A DNA stretch of 64,000 bases from Halomonas campaniensis (lineage in GTDB: Bacteria; Pseudomonadota; Gammaproteobacteria; Pseudomonadales; Halomonadaceae), in the NCBI RefSeq assembly GCF_002211105.1, contig NZ_JPUA01000034.1:710117-774116 (forward strand), written 5' to 3'. The translations under genes were made by a program, and so were the position numbers. Below the pieces are notes generated by a model, which did not search any database, was not told the origin of the DNA, and saw only the letters and a program-made list of their open reading frames with translations. Shown one piece after another: positions 35,709-44,365 of the stretch (position 1 is its first letter; every line of letters starts with the position of its first letter).

Positions 35709-36233
35709 TTAGGCAGGATGCCAATGGGCTAACAGTACTGCATGAATCGATGTGTCGCTTGGGGCCTTGGCGAAGTGCTCAATGACGAAACGATCGTCGC
35801 GTTGCACTACATAGTGGCCCGCCTTGTGAAACACATGGGTCGGCCCGAGTAGCAGTAGATCACCAGCGTTAACGGGCGAAAAATCTGTACCTTGGCCAGG
35901 TGTTGCCATCACACAGGGTGCTTTCCAGTCAATGTTCAGCGGGAGATGACTGGGCACTTTAATGGTCGTTGCCTGTACCTGTTCCCAGGGGAGGGGGCCG
36001 GTATGAGTCAACGTTAATAGCTCGGGCGCGCTATCACCTTCCAACAGTGTTGCCAGGGAGCAGTCCAGGGCATCAGCGAGCGCCACAAGGCGTTCGTGAC
36101 CGATCTGTTTGATCGCCCCAGATTCCCAATAAGAAATGGTGACATCTGACACGCCAACTTTGCGCGCAAGGGCAGCTTTGTTGAGCTTGGCCCTAAGCCG
36201 CAGTTGCTTGATACGTGAGCCTAGCGATTCCAT
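35709..36233 (-). CDS. XRE-family regulator with degenerate S24 peptidase-like domain
   Basis: A 174-residue protein. The helix-turn-helix lies at residues 8-62 (IKQLRLRAKLNKAALARKVG and VSDVTISYWESG). The C-terminal domain (about 90-165) follows the LexA/CI pattern with NAGDLLLLGP and HYVVQRDDRFVIEHF. The usual Gly-Asp-Ser-Met nucleophile motif is replaced by TDFSPVNAGD, so self-cleavage is unlikely. ATCAGGAAGACGAA provides a ribosome site. Targets unknown; autoregulation through the AT-rich dyad at 36277-36312 is plausible. Confidence 0.8.
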   Translation of the reverse strand: MESLGSRIKQLRLRAKLNKAALARKVGVSDVTISYWESGAIKQIGHERLVALADALDCSLATLLEGDSAPELLTLTHTGPLPWEQVQATTIKVPSHLPLNIDWKAPCVMATPGQGTDFSPVNAGDLLLLGPTHVFHKAGHYVVQRDDRFVIEHFAKAPSDTSIHAVLLAHWHPA

Positions 36234-36276
36234 TTCGTCTTCCTGATAATGAGCGAAAATGCTCGTTGAATGACTT

Positions 36277-36312
36277 CCACTATAATAATATTTTCTAATA
36301 TAGATAGTGGCG
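36277..36312. promoter_or_regulatory. AT-rich inverted repeat upstream of the XRE gene
   Basis: CCACTAT (36277-36283) and ATAGTGG (36306-36312) flank an AT-only interior that is itself nearly self-complementary. A second small dyad GAGC-N6-GCTC lies at 36251-36264. Together they look like a promoter-operator for the XRE gene. The remainder of the 303-base spacer contains the gltX promoter. Confidence 0.45.
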
Positions 36313-36474
36313 CTATGAACATACGTTATTGGTCTGTCTCAAGCTTGGGGTATGCGCCCAAGGTTTTGCTGCAGAGCCATACTAAGCGATTGTGCTTTAG
36401 CGCGCATTAGTGGACAAATAACGTTGAGTTAATTTCTCTGACGCTTTCTTGCGCTAGTTGTTCCCTGGGCAACG

Positions 36475-36503
36475 CTGTTGGTTGCGCCTAAGGTGCGTAT
36501 AAT
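36475..36503 (+). promoter_or_regulatory. Candidate gltX promoter
   Basis: A perfect TATAAT at 36498-36503 is preceded 17 bases upstream by CTGTTG, a weak -35. It lies 34 bases before the gltX ATG. Confidence 0.45.
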
Positions 36504-36536
36504 ATTGCCATGCATTTTTGCCAATAGGACGTTTTC

Positions 36537-38021
36537 ATGACCGTACGTACTCGCATCGCACCTTCTCCCACCGGAGACCCCCACGTTGGTACGGCTTACA
36601 TCGCGCTTTTTAACCTCTGTTTTGCGCGTCAGCATGGTGGCCAATTTATTCTGCGCATTGAAGACACGGATCGAGTGCGCTCTACGCCTGAGTCGGAGCA
36701 GATGATTCTCGATTCGCTGCGTTGGCTGGGGCTTGAGTGGGATGAAGGCCCGGATATTGGTGGCCCCCACGGCCCTTATCGGCAAAGCGAGCGGGGCGAT
36801 ATTTATGCCCAATACGCCCAGCAATTGTTGGATGCGGGTCATGCCTTTAAATGTTACCGCACCAGCGAAGAGCTGGATGAGCTGCGCGAAGCCCGCAAAG
36901 CCGCGGGCCTGCATTTGGCATTGAAGCCAGCTGATTTGGTGCTGGATAGCCAAGAGCAATCACGTCGGGAGCAGGAAGGTTGGCCTTATGTGGTGCGTAT
37001 GAACGTGCCTGCAGAAGGCGTTTGTGTGGTCAATGACATGCTGCGCGGCACTATTGAGGTGGAGTGGGCACAGGTAGATGCACAAATTCTACTTAAATCA
37101 GATGGCATGCCCACTTACCATTTAGCCAATGTGGTCGATGATCATCTAATGGCAATCACTCATGTATTGCGCGGAGAAGAGTGGATCAACTCAGCACCAA
37201 AGCACCAATTGCTGTATGAGTATTTTGGTTGGGAAATGCCGCAACTTTGTCACATGCCGCTGCTGCGCAACCCGGATAAATCAAAGCTCTCTAAGCGCAA
37301 GAACCCAACCTCCATCAATTACTACCGTCGAATGGGCTTTTTACCCCAGGCCGTTACCAACTATTTGGGGCGAATGGGGTGGTCGATGCCCGATGAGCGC
37401 GAAAAATTCAGCTTGCAAGAGATGATGGCAGAGTTCTACGTGCAGCGTGTCTCGCTAGGTGGCCCGGTGTTTGATCTGGAGAAGCTGACTTGGCTTAACG
37501 GTGTGTACATTCGCGAAGACCTGGACGACGACGCTCTGTTGTGTGCACTTCGCGAATGGGCTTTCAACGAAGCCTACATTAAGCAGATACTGCCTCAGGT
37601 ACGACCACGGGTAGAAACGCTCTCCCAGGTAATGCCCTTGGCAGGGCACTTCTTCTCGGGCCTTCCAGCGCTAACAAAAGCGTCGTTTGATAGCGTGAAG
37701 CTTGAGGAAGAGGAACTGGTCAAACTACTCCAGTTCCTTGTTTGGCGGTTCGAGGGCGTTTCGGCTTGGCACAAAGAGGCGCTGCTGAGCGAAGTGAAGA
37801 TACTGGCTGAGTATTTTGATTTAAAAATGAAGGCTTTCCTTGCTCCGGTGTTTATTGCCATTACCGGCAGCACCTCCAGTACCTCAGTGATGGACGCTAT
37901 GGCGATTCTGGGGTCAGACGTTACCCGGGCGCGGCTGCGCAGTGCGATAGAGGTCTTAGGCGGCGTCTCCAAAAAACAGGCCAAGCGCTTTGAAAAAGAG
38001 TTTCGTGAAGTCGCTTCGTGA
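36537..38021 (+). CDS. gltX: Glutamyl-tRNA synthetase
   Basis: A 494-residue class I aminoacyl-tRNA synthetase that charges tRNA-Glu. The HIGH-type motif appears as [11 protein letters not shown] near residue 8, and the KMSKS-type motif as [10 protein letters not shown]. The anticodon-binding helical domain fills the last third. AATAGGACGTTTTC precedes the ATG. A strong terminator follows, then tRNA-Ala and tRNA-Glu genes, so the enzyme lies next to a substrate tRNA. Confidence 0.95.
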   Translation: MTVRTRIAPSPTGDPHVGTAYIALFNLCFARQHGGQFILRIEDTDRVRSTPESEQMILDSLRWLGLEWDEGPDIGGPHGPYRQSERGDIYAQYAQQLLDAGHAFKCYRTSEELDELREARKAAGLHLALKPADLVLDSQEQSRREQEGWPYVVRMNVPAEGVCVVNDMLRGTIEVEWAQVDAQILLKSDGMPTYHLANVVDDHLMAITHVLRGEEWINSAPKHQLLYEYFGWEMPQLCHMPLLRNPDKSKLSKRKNPTSINYYRRMGFLPQAVTNYLGRMGWSMPDEREKFSLQEMMAEFYVQRVSLGGPVFDLEKLTWLNGVYIREDLDDDALLCALREWAFNEAYIKQILPQVRPRVETLSQVMPLAGHFFSGLPALTKASFDSVKLEEEELVKLLQFLVWRFEGVSAWHKEALLSEVKILAEYFDLKMKAFLAPVFIAITGSTSSTSVMDAMAILGSDVTRARLRSAIEVLGGVSKKQAKRFEKEFREVAS

Positions 38022-38065
38022 AATAGTTTAGTAAAATCAGCTAACCGCAATTGATATAGCATTAG

Positions 38066-38100
38066 CGCCAATTTCTTACTCTTGGGAAATTGGCGTTTTT
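38066..38100 (+). terminator. Intrinsic terminator of gltX
   Basis: CGCCAATTTC and GAAATTGGCG form a perfect 10-bp stem with a 10-base loop, followed by TTTTT. Confidence 0.9.
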
Positions 38101-38104
38101 GCAG

Positions 38105-38133
38105 TTGACGAAGGTCAGCGGAATCAGTATTAT
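38105..38133 (+). promoter_or_regulatory. Promoter of the tRNA-Ala/tRNA-Glu unit
   Basis: TTGACG and TATTAT are separated by 17 bases, close to the sigma-70 consensus, ending 22 bases before the tRNA-Ala gene. It starts only five bases after the gltX terminator. Confidence 0.7.
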
Positions 38134-38155
38134 ACGCTCCGTCTTCGCGACATGT

Positions 38156-38231
38156 GGGGCCTTAGCTCAGCTGGGAGAGCGCAACACTGGCAGTGTTGAG
38201 GTCAGCGGTTCGATCCCGCTAGGCTCCACCA
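38156..38231 (+). tRNA. tRNA-Ala (anticodon GGC)
   Basis: The 76 bases fold as a cloverleaf. Acceptor stem GGGGCCT pairs with AGGCTCC (one G-U), the D arm is GCTCAGCTGGGAGAGC, the anticodon arm CAACA-CTGGCAG-TGTTG gives anticodon GGC, and the T arm is AGCGGTTCGATCCCGCT. The 3' CCA is encoded. Confidence 0.95.
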
Positions 38232-38296
38232 ATTCATACGGCTTTAATCGTAGCGTATGGATAGCAGCTCAAGAAGGCATATAGTGAGTGTTACAC

Positions 38297-38372
38297 GTCC
38301 CATTCGTCTAGTGGTCTAGGACACCGCCCTTTCACGGCGGTAACAGGGGTTCGAACCCCCTATGGGACGCCA
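38297..38372 (+). tRNA. tRNA-Glu (anticodon TTC)
   Basis: A 76-base cloverleaf. Acceptor stem GTCCCAT pairs with ATGGGAC, anticodon arm CCGCC-CTTTCAC-GGCGG gives anticodon TTC, T arm AGGGGTTCGAACCCCCT, and the CCA end is encoded. It is 65 bases after tRNA-Ala and presumably on the same transcript. Confidence 0.95.
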
Positions 38373-38945
38373 CTGCTCGGTTACCCTTCCTAATTGTTTA
38401 TTTCCCTGGCAATGAGTTCTCTCATATGCTGGTTTTCTGCATTCCTGTCATTCGCAAAAAAAAGCAAAAATCGACTAATTTTGGACGATTTTGTGCTTGA
38501 CTTGTCCACTTTTGCGATTCTGGCTTAAAGGTTGTGCACAACCCCTTGTTGTTGACGCAAAAAATCTTTAACAGAACTTAAATCGTTTAAAAACAACAGC
38601 TTATGTTAGGTTAAAAAATGACCAATTTAAGGCTGGCCCGCTGTCCATGGCGATTTCGGGACGTTTTGAAGTGGTTGTGAACAGGGTTATCCACAGATAG
38701 TGTGGAAAACCCTGAGCAAGATCCAGAAGCAAAAAAGTCAAGCGATAATAGGGTCGAATTAGGTGTTTTTGAAGGCCTTCAATGGTGCATCTGGGCTATC
38801 GCAGCAGCCTGGGCTCAGAAAGGGCAAGGGTGGCCTCTAAGGGGAGGGCTTGCTCAAGGCATCTTGGTAGGTTGGTAATTGGCGCGAGCGCGTATGGTGG
38901 TGCGTTGCTGGCCTATCAGTCAGAGCGTTAATCAACCCATACGCA
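38373..38945. other. Long non-coding spacer with DnaA-box-like sites
   Basis: No gene could be supported in this 573-base stretch. It holds an AT-rich part (about 38555-38630) and a perfect DnaA-box 9-mer TTATCCACA at 38687-38695. That box is paired with TGTGGAAAA (38701-38709, one mismatch on the other strand), making a 12-bp inverted repeat GGGTTATCCACA / TGTGGAAAACCC at 38684-38712. A palindromic TTGTGCACAA lies at 38532-38541. Possible meanings are a DnaA-binding regulatory locus, an RNA hairpin or an unrecognised small RNA. Confidence 0.5.
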
Positions 38946-38969
38946 AAAGGCCACCCCAAGGTGGCCTTT
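38946..38969 (-). terminator. Intrinsic terminator of gltA
   Basis: AAAGGCCACC-TTGG-GGTGGCCTTT read on the minus strand is a perfect 10-bp stem; its 3' arm ends in CCTTTTG, a short T run. It lies 26 bases after the gltA stop codon. Confidence 0.75.
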
Positions 38970-38994
38970 GATCGTACTATCAAACGAGGATAAT

Positions 38995-40281
38995 TTATTT
39001 TGTTGGATAGTCACGCTGGTCGTGGCCAATATAGAGCTGGCGCGGGCGACCAATTTTGTAGCTTTCGCTGAGCATCTCGTGCCAATGCGAGATCCACCCA
39101 ATGGTGCGCGATACCGCGAAGATCACGGTGAACATATTGGTTGGGATGCCCATCGCTTTCAGAATGATGCCTGAGTAGAAATCAACGTTCGGGTACAGCT
39201 TCCGCTCAATGAAGTACTCGTCTTCTAAGGCAATCTGCTCAAGACGCTTGGCAATTTTGAGCTGCGGGTCGTCGGCCATGCCGAGTTCTGCGAGAACTTC
39301 GTCGCAGGTCTCTTTCATTACCTTGGCGCGCGGGTCGAAGTTGCGATAAACGCGGTGACCAAAGCCCATTAGTTTGAACGGGTCGTCCTTATCCTTGGCT
39401 TTATCGACAAAGTGCTGGATGTTCTCTTCGGAGTCTTCACCGATTTCGTCAAGCATGGCGAGCACGGCTTCATTGGCGCCGCCGTGAGCGGGGCCCCAAA
39501 GTGCCGCGATACCTGCGCTAATACAAGCGAACGGATTGGCCCCCGTGGAACCTGCCAGGCGTACAGTTGAGGTAGAGGCGTTCTGCTCATGATCCGCATG
39601 CAGCATAAAGATGCGATCCATGGCTTTCGCGTATACCGGGTTGATTTTGTACTCTTCGCAAGGGTTGCTGAACATCATGTAGAGGAAGTTCTCTGCATAG
39701 CTCAGGTCGTTGCGCGGGTAGTTAAAGGGCTGGCCGACATTATATTTGTGCGACATGGCCGCTAGCGTAGGCATTTTGGCAATCAGGCGTATCGCGCTGA
39801 TCACACGATCTTCTTCTTGAGTAATGTCCATGTGGTCATGGTAGAAAGCTGCTAAGCCACCTACTACACCGCACAAGATAGACATCGGGTGCGCGTCGCG
39901 ACGGAACCCTTTAAAGAAGTTATTGATCTGATCGTGAACCATGGTGTGGTTACGAATGCGCGATTCAAAATCCGCATACTGCTCGTCGTTGGGTAGCTCA
40001 CCAAACAGCAGGGTGTAGCACACCTCGACGAAATTAGACTCTTTAGCCAGTTGATCAATGGGGTAGCCGCGGTGAAGCAGTACGCCCTTGCCACCATCAA
40101 TGTAGGTAATGGCAGACTGGCAGGAAGAGGTGGCCATAAAGCCGGGGTCGTAGGTGAACAGGCCTTCAGCGCCTAAACCGCGTACGTCGATGACGTCGGG
40201 GCCAAGTGTGCCGGAATACATGGGTAGTTCGATCGGTTTATCCAGACCGTCTACCGTCAATGTCGCTTTCCTGTCAGCCAT
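38995..40281 (-). CDS. gltA: Citrate synthase
   Basis: A 428-residue type-II-like bacterial citrate synthase that condenses acetyl-CoA and oxaloacetate. Catalytic regions are visible: [19 protein letters not shown] (His), [16 protein letters not shown] (His) and [10 protein letters not shown] (Asp). Length equals that of the E. coli hexameric, NADH-sensitive enzyme. AAGGAGGCCAGC precedes the ATG. It faces away from sdhCDAB across a 501-base shared control region. Confidence 0.95.
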   Translation of the reverse strand: MADRKATLTVDGLDKPIELPMYSGTLGPDVIDVRGLGAEGLFTYDPGFMATSSCQSAITYIDGGKGVLLHRGYPIDQLAKESNFVEVCYTLLFGELPNDEQYADFESRIRNHTMVHDQINNFFKGFRRDAHPMSILCGVVGGLAAFYHDHMDITQEEDRVISAIRLIAKMPTLAAMSHKYNVGQPFNYPRNDLSYAENFLYMMFSNPCEEYKINPVYAKAMDRIFMLHADHEQNASTSTVRLAGSTGANPFACISAGIAALWGPAHGGANEAVLAMLDEIGEDSEENIQHFVDKAKDKDDPFKLMGFGHRVYRNFDPRAKVMKETCDEVLAELGMADDPQLKIAKRLEQIALEDEYFIERKLYPNVDFYSGIILKAMGIPTNMFTVIFAVSRTIGWISHWHEMLSESYKIGRPRQLYIGHDQRDYPTK

Positions 40282-40356
40282 GCTGGCCTCCTTTCGAATT
40301 CGGGTTGGGACGTAAAGTCATTGCTGCGCATACCGCGCCGGCGAAAAGGCTTGCCC

Positions 40357-40384
40357 ACTATAGAAGTGTGCGACATTTTGTCAA
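40357..40384 (-). promoter_or_regulatory. gltA promoter
   Basis: On the minus strand a perfect TTGACA (40384-40379) is spaced 16 bases from TATAGT (40362-40357), about 75 bases before the gltA start. A DnaA-box 9-mer lies 42 bases upstream of the -35. Confidence 0.65.
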
Positions 40385-40425
40385 TTAGCCTAAGCGCTAG
40401 CTACAGGTTGTACAAATATTGTTGT

Positions 40426-40434
40426 TGTGGATAA
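40426..40434 (-). promoter_or_regulatory. DnaA-box 9-mer between gltA and sdhC
   Basis: TGTGGATAA is the exact complement of TTATCCACA. It sits upstream of the gltA promoter and is the second perfect box within 1.8 kb. Regulatory meaning is unproven. Confidence 0.4.
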
Positions 40435-40622
40435 TTTTTGTATATGATGAAAAAGCCTACATGATGGCGAAGCGTCAGAAGATTGACGATAGGCTTATAT
40501 GATATGTTAACAGGCTTATCAAATTGCTAATCTACTGTCACTATAACCATGCTGCAGCGCAAAATCGACTCAGGATGAAGACAATTTTCTTGCACCATAG
40601 TCGAGTTAGGCCTGAGTTCGGT

Positions 40623-40651
40623 TTGTAAGCGAGGGCGAAGGTTCTTATAAT
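40623..40651 (+). promoter_or_regulatory. sdhC promoter
   Basis: TTGTAA and a perfect TATAAT are separated by 17 bases. The predicted start near 40658 leaves an untranslated leader of about 125 bases that carries several hairpins. Confidence 0.65.
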
Positions 40652-40678
40652 CCACGGCGCGCGACCGGCAGGTAGGTG

Positions 40679-40761
40679 GTCGTGCCCGACTTGGCAACGG
40701 CCGAGCCCCTTCCAGCAACCACCGCCCGCTCGGGCCATGCCCGACCTGTCGCAGAGCGGGC
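40679..40761 (+). promoter_or_regulatory. Structured leader of sdhC with mutually exclusive hairpins
   Basis: GTCG-TGCC-CGAC (40679-40690) is followed by three competing pairings: GCCCG-CT-CGGGC (40724-40735), CGGGC-CAT-GCCCG (40731-40743) and GCCCGCTC with GAGCGGGC (40724-40731 with 40754-40761). Shared arms mean the leader can switch between folds. The GTG start of sdhC follows 21 bases later with no clear ribosome site. Confidence 0.5.
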
Positions 40762-40782
40762 CAAGAGAGTGTGTAAAAAGCC

Positions 40783-41160
40783 GTGAATAGCAAACGACCC
40801 GTAAACCTAGACCTTACTACGATACATTTTCCACTGCCGGCGCTGACGTCGATCACCCACCGCATCACGGGTGTCATCCTGTTCGTTGGCCTGATTTTCG
40901 CTTTTTGGGCGCTGGACAAATCCTTGTCATCTCCTGCGGGTTTCGATGCCGTTAGCGATGCGCTGGCCAATAATTTTTTGGCTAAGTTGATTGCTTGGGG
41001 ACTGTTATCTGCACTGGCATTTCACTTTGTCGCAGGTATCAAGCACCTGCTGATGGATGCCGACATAGGGGTAACCCTTGAGGGTGGCGTTAAAAAAGCG
41101 CAGATCACCGTCGTGGTCAGCGCCGTTCTGATTATTCTGGCAGGAGTTTGGGTATGGTAA
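40783..41160 (+). CDS. sdhC: Succinate dehydrogenase cytochrome b556 subunit
   Basis: A 125-residue inner-membrane anchor with three helices ([49 protein letters not shown]). SITHRITG near residue 25 and the heme-ligand His in the AFHFVAGIKHLLMD segment are family signatures. The start is GTG at 40783, giving MNSKRPVNLDL, which matches the Pseudomonas protein. Its end overlaps sdhD by 7 bases. Confidence 0.93.
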   Translation: MNSKRPVNLDLTTIHFPLPALTSITHRITGVILFVGLIFAFWALDKSLSSPAGFDAVSDALANNFLAKLIAWGLLSALAFHFVAGIKHLLMDADIGVTLEGGVKKAQITVVVSAVLIILAGVWVW

Positions 41161-41501
41161 CTAACATTACAAGTTTTGGCCGTAGTGGGCTTTCAGATTG
41201 GCTGATGCAGCGCGTTTCTGCTGTGATTTTGGCTCTCTACACGGTCTTTATCGTTGCCTTCCTGCTGTTTAATCCGAACCTCGATTACTACGCCTGGAGC
41301 AGCCTGTTCAGCCAGACGTGGATGCGGATTTTCTCGCTATTGGCGTTTGTCGCCATAGCCGCACACGCCTGGATCGGTCTGTGGACCGTTACCACCGACT
41401 ATCTCAAGTCCACTCGCCTGCGCGTGGGTGTCCAAGCTGTCATCATCCTGGGCATTTTCGTGTACTTGGTGTGGGGCATTCAAATTCTGTGGGGAGCTTG
41501 A
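41154..41501 (+). CDS. sdhD: Succinate dehydrogenase hydrophobic membrane anchor subunit
   Basis: A 115-residue inner-membrane protein with three helices. [20 protein letters not shown] and [19 protein letters not shown] (heme and quinone region) are typical. The ATG at 41154 is used because AGGAG lies 7 bases before it, inside the end of sdhC; this gives [17 protein letters not shown]. Confidence 0.92.
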   Translation: MVTNITSFGRSGLSDWLMQRVSAVILALYTVFIVAFLLFNPNLDYYAWSSLFSQTWMRIFSLLAFVAIAAHAWIGLWTVTTDYLKSTRLRVGVQAVIILGIFVYLVWGIQILWGA

Positions 41502-41505
41502 TTAC

Positions 41506-43278
41506 ATGTCTAATCTGCGTAGCCTGACGTTTGACGCCATTATCATTGGTGGCGGTGGCTCTGGCCTGCGAGCCGCTTTGGAACTGGCAAAGTCCGGTAA
41601 AAAGACGGCCGTGTTATCAAAAGTGTTCCCGACCCGCTCTCACACCGTTTCTGCACAGGGTGGTATCACATGTGCAATCGCGTCCGATGACCCCAACGAT
41701 GATTGGCGCTGGCACATGTACGACACCGTTAAAGGCGGTGACTATATCGCTGACCAGGACGCGGCCGAGTATATGTGTTCCGAAGGCCCGAAAGCGGTAT
41801 TTGAGCTTGAGCACATGGGCTTGCCGTTTTCGCGTTTAGACAACGGCCGTATCTATCAGCGCCCATTTGGTGGTCAGTCGAAGAACTTTGGTGAAGGCGG
41901 CCAGGCGGCCCGTACCTGTGCGGCGGCTGACCGTACCGGTCACGCGTTGCTGCACACGCTTTACCAGAACAACCTGAAGAACAACACCGTGTTCCTCAAT
42001 GAGTGGTACGCGGTGGATCTGGTCAAAAACGCCAGCGGTGATGTGGTCGGCTGTATTGCCATGTGCATCGAGACGGGCGAAGTGGTTCACGTTAAGTCCA
42101 AGGCCACTGTATTAGCCACTGGTGGTGCAGGTCGTATTTACGCTTCGACCACCAATGCGTTGATCAATACCGGTGACGGCATCGGCATGGCGCTGCGTGC
42201 GGGCTTCCCGATGCAGGATATGGAAATGTGGCAGTTCCACCCAACCGGGATTTACGGTGCTGGCACGTTGGTCACAGAGGGCTGCCGCGGTGAAGGTGGC
42301 TACCTGATCAATAAAGATGGCGAGCGCTTTATGGAGCGTTATGCGCCGAATGCTAAAGATCTGGCCGGCCGTGACGTTGTTGCCCGTTCCATGGTCATGG
42401 AAATCCTCGAAGGTCGCGGCTGCGGCGAGAAGGGTGACCACGTCTTCCTGAAGCTCGATCACTTGGGTGAAGAAGTCCTTGGCAAGCGCCTGCCGGGTAT
42501 CGTCGAGCTTTCTAAGACCTTTGCGCATATCGACCCGGCGAAAGACCCGATTCCGGTCGTACCGACTTGTCACTACATGATGGGCGGTATTCCGACCAAC
42601 ATTCATGGCCAAGCGATTACCATGGATGAAAGCGGTAAGGATCATATTGTTAATGGTCTGTTTGCCTGTGGTGAGGCGGCCTGTGTATCTGTTCACGGTG
42701 CCAACCGCTTGGGCGGCAACTCACTGCTGGATCTGGTGGTCTTTGGGCGTGCTGCAGGCATGTTTATCGAAGGCGCGTTGAACGAAGGCATCGAGTACCT
42801 GGACGCTTCCGAGTCTGATATCGAGTTTGCCATGAAGCGGATCACGCGCTGGAACGAGTCTGAAGGTGGCGAAAGCATTCCTGAGCTGAAAGCTGAGCTT
42901 CAGGAAATCATGCAGACCTCTTTCGGCGTATTCCGCGAAGAGAAAAACATGCTGGAAGGCGTCGATAAGCTAGCGCTGCTGCGTGAGCGTATCGCCAATG
43001 CTTACCTGCCTGACAAGTCCAATGCCTTCAACACTGCCCGTGTAGAAGCGTTAGAGCTTGATAACTTGATGGAAGTGGCAGAAGCGACGGCGATCGCTGC
43101 CCTTGAGCGTAAAGAGAGCCGCGGCGCCCACTCGCGCTACGACTATCCAGACCGTGATGACGTCAACTGGCTGAAGCACTCGCTGTTCTTCCCGGCTACC
43201 AAAGAGCTGAAAAAGCGCGACGTTAACTTCAAGCCGAAAACTGTTGATACGTTCGAGCCTAAGGTTCGTACCTACTAA
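41506..43278 (+). CDS. sdhA: Succinate dehydrogenase flavoprotein subunit
   Basis: A 590-residue subunit that oxidises succinate to fumarate on the inner face of the membrane. The FAD-binding motif is [17 protein letters not shown], the covalent-flavin His lies in [11 protein letters not shown], and catalytic residues fall within [21 protein letters not shown] and RSHYMM-like segment [18 protein letters not shown] precedes the ATG at 41506, four bases after the sdhD stop. Confidence 0.95.
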   Translation: MSNLRSLTFDAIIIGGGGSGLRAALELAKSGKKTAVLSKVFPTRSHTVSAQGGITCAIASDDPNDDWRWHMYDTVKGGDYIADQDAAEYMCSEGPKAVFELEHMGLPFSRLDNGRIYQRPFGGQSKNFGEGGQAARTCAAADRTGHALLHTLYQNNLKNNTVFLNEWYAVDLVKNASGDVVGCIAMCIETGEVVHVKSKATVLATGGAGRIYASTTNALINTGDGIGMALRAGFPMQDMEMWQFHPTGIYGAGTLVTEGCRGEGGYLINKDGERFMERYAPNAKDLAGRDVVARSMVMEILEGRGCGEKGDHVFLKLDHLGEEVLGKRLPGIVELSKTFAHIDPAKDPIPVVPTCHYMMGGIPTNIHGQAITMDESGKDHIVNGLFACGEAACVSVHGANRLGGNSLLDLVVFGRAAGMFIEGALNEGIEYLDASESDIEFAMKRITRWNESEGGESIPELKAELQEIMQTSFGVFREEKNMLEGVDKLALLRERIANAYLPDKSNAFNTARVEALELDNLMEVAEATAIAALERKESRGAHSRYDYPDRDDVNWLKHSLFFPATKELKKRDVNFKPKTVDTFEPKVRTY

Positions 43279-43305
43279 ACGCCGCATAGACGAGAGGGAG
43301 TCACT

Positions 43306-44016
43306 ATGTCCAATCTTCAGGTATCCGTATACCGCTACAATCCGGAAACCGACTCCGCACCTTACATGCAGGAGTTTCAGGTCGATACCAAAGGCCGCGA
43401 TGTAATGGTGCTGGATGTTCTTCATATGATGAAGGAACAAGACAGCGGTTTGGCGTTTCGTCGTAGCTGCCGTGAAGGCGTCTGCGGTTCTGACGGCATG
43501 AACATGAACGGCAAAAACGGCCTGGCGTGCATCACGCCGCTGTCTGACGTTGTCAAAAACAACAAGCTGACTCTGCGTCCGCTGCCAGGTCTGCCGGTTA
43601 TTCGCGATATGGTCGTGGATATGGGGCTGTTCTATAAGCAGTACGAGCGCATCCAGCCGTACCTGCAGAATGACACGCCACCGCCTGCCATTGAGCGTCT
43701 GCAATCGCCCGAAGAGCGCGACAAGCTAGATGGCTTGTATGAGTGTATTCTATGCGCATGCTGTTCAACGTCTTGCCCGTCTTTCTGGTGGAATCCAGAG
43801 AAGTTTGTCGGCCCGGCCGGTTTGCTGCAGTCATACCGCTTTTTGGCCGATTCACGTGATACCGCCACCAGTGAGCGGCTGAGCAATCTGGAAGATCCGT
43901 TCTCGGTGTTCCGTTGCCGTGGCATCATGAACTGTGTAGCGGTATGTCCAAAAGGCCTTAACCCTACCCGGGCAATTGGTAAAATTCGCGAAATGTTACT
44001 CGCTGACGCTACCTAA
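43306..44016 (+). CDS. sdhB: Succinate dehydrogenase iron-sulfur subunit
   Basis: A 236-residue electron-transfer subunit. The 2Fe-2S cluster site is FRRSCREGVCGSDGMNMNGK plus a further Cys. The second domain has CILCACCSTSCPSFWW and CRGIMNCVAVCPKGLNP for the 4Fe-4S and 3Fe-4S clusters. GAGAGGGAG precedes the ATG. It ends the sdh block; two stable hairpins follow before sucA. Confidence 0.96.
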   Translation: MSNLQVSVYRYNPETDSAPYMQEFQVDTKGRDVMVLDVLHMMKEQDSGLAFRRSCREGVCGSDGMNMNGKNGLACITPLSDVVKNNKLTLRPLPGLPVIRDMVVDMGLFYKQYERIQPYLQNDTPPPAIERLQSPEERDKLDGLYECILCACCSTSCPSFWWNPEKFVGPAGLLQSYRFLADSRDTATSERLSNLEDPFSVFRCRGIMNCVAVCPKGLNPTRAIGKIREMLLADAT

Positions 44017-44113
44017 GCCTATGACATATTAGTAAAAAAGCGTCTGCCACTTAAGTTGGGTGATAATGCCACTTAAATCATGGCGCTTCGCTTGTTATCA
44101 TAGGGTTTGTCAC

Positions 44114-44182
44114 GCGGTGCGGCGTCACGTCGCACCGCTGATCAGACAAGTTTGAAAGCCGGTACCTGAGGTACCGGCTTTC
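44114..44182 (+). terminator. Two strong hairpins between sdhB and sucA
   Basis: GCGGTGCG (44114-44121) pairs with CGCACCGC (44131-44138). GAAAGCCGGTACC (44154-44166) pairs perfectly over 13 bp with GGTACCGGCTTTC (44170-44182) around the loop TGA. The second has only a short T run, so it may attenuate rather than end sdh transcription. Upstream, GCCACTTAA occurs twice, at 44046 and 44068, 22 bases apart. Confidence 0.6.
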
Positions 44183-44248
44183 GAGCATGAATTGAAGACG
44201 AAACACCGTACGACCGTTAGATGATGAATAGCTAGACGAACAGGGTTT

Positions 44249-44320
44249 CCGGCCGTTGGCCGGCGCCGCCGGCAAATGTCCCGCCCCGCCGGCAGGGCAA
44301 TAGCGATGTCGCCGCACGTT
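44249..44320 (+). promoter_or_regulatory. GC-rich structured leader of sucA
   Basis: CCGGCC-GTT-GGCCGG (44249-44263) overlaps further copies of GCCGGC at 44259-44273 and 44288-44293, giving alternative stems. GTCGC-N9-type pairing with GCGAC lies near 44308-44327. Leader RNAs upstream of sucA are known in other proteobacteria; no specific family could be matched by eye. Confidence 0.4.
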
Positions 44321-44365
44321 TGCGACGATACCGATACCACCCCATCAGTGCAGGGTGACCGAGAG

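Noticed and set aside
36429..36959. 176-codon minus-strand frame overlapping the gltX start
   Set aside because: It covers the gltX promoter and coding start in antisense and resembles no family.
38373..38994. Chromosomal replication origin
   Set aside because: There is one perfect DnaA box, one near match and an AT-rich tract, but no further box cluster and none of the usual origin neighbours (dnaA, dnaN, rpmH, mnmG). Kept only as a DnaA-related finding.
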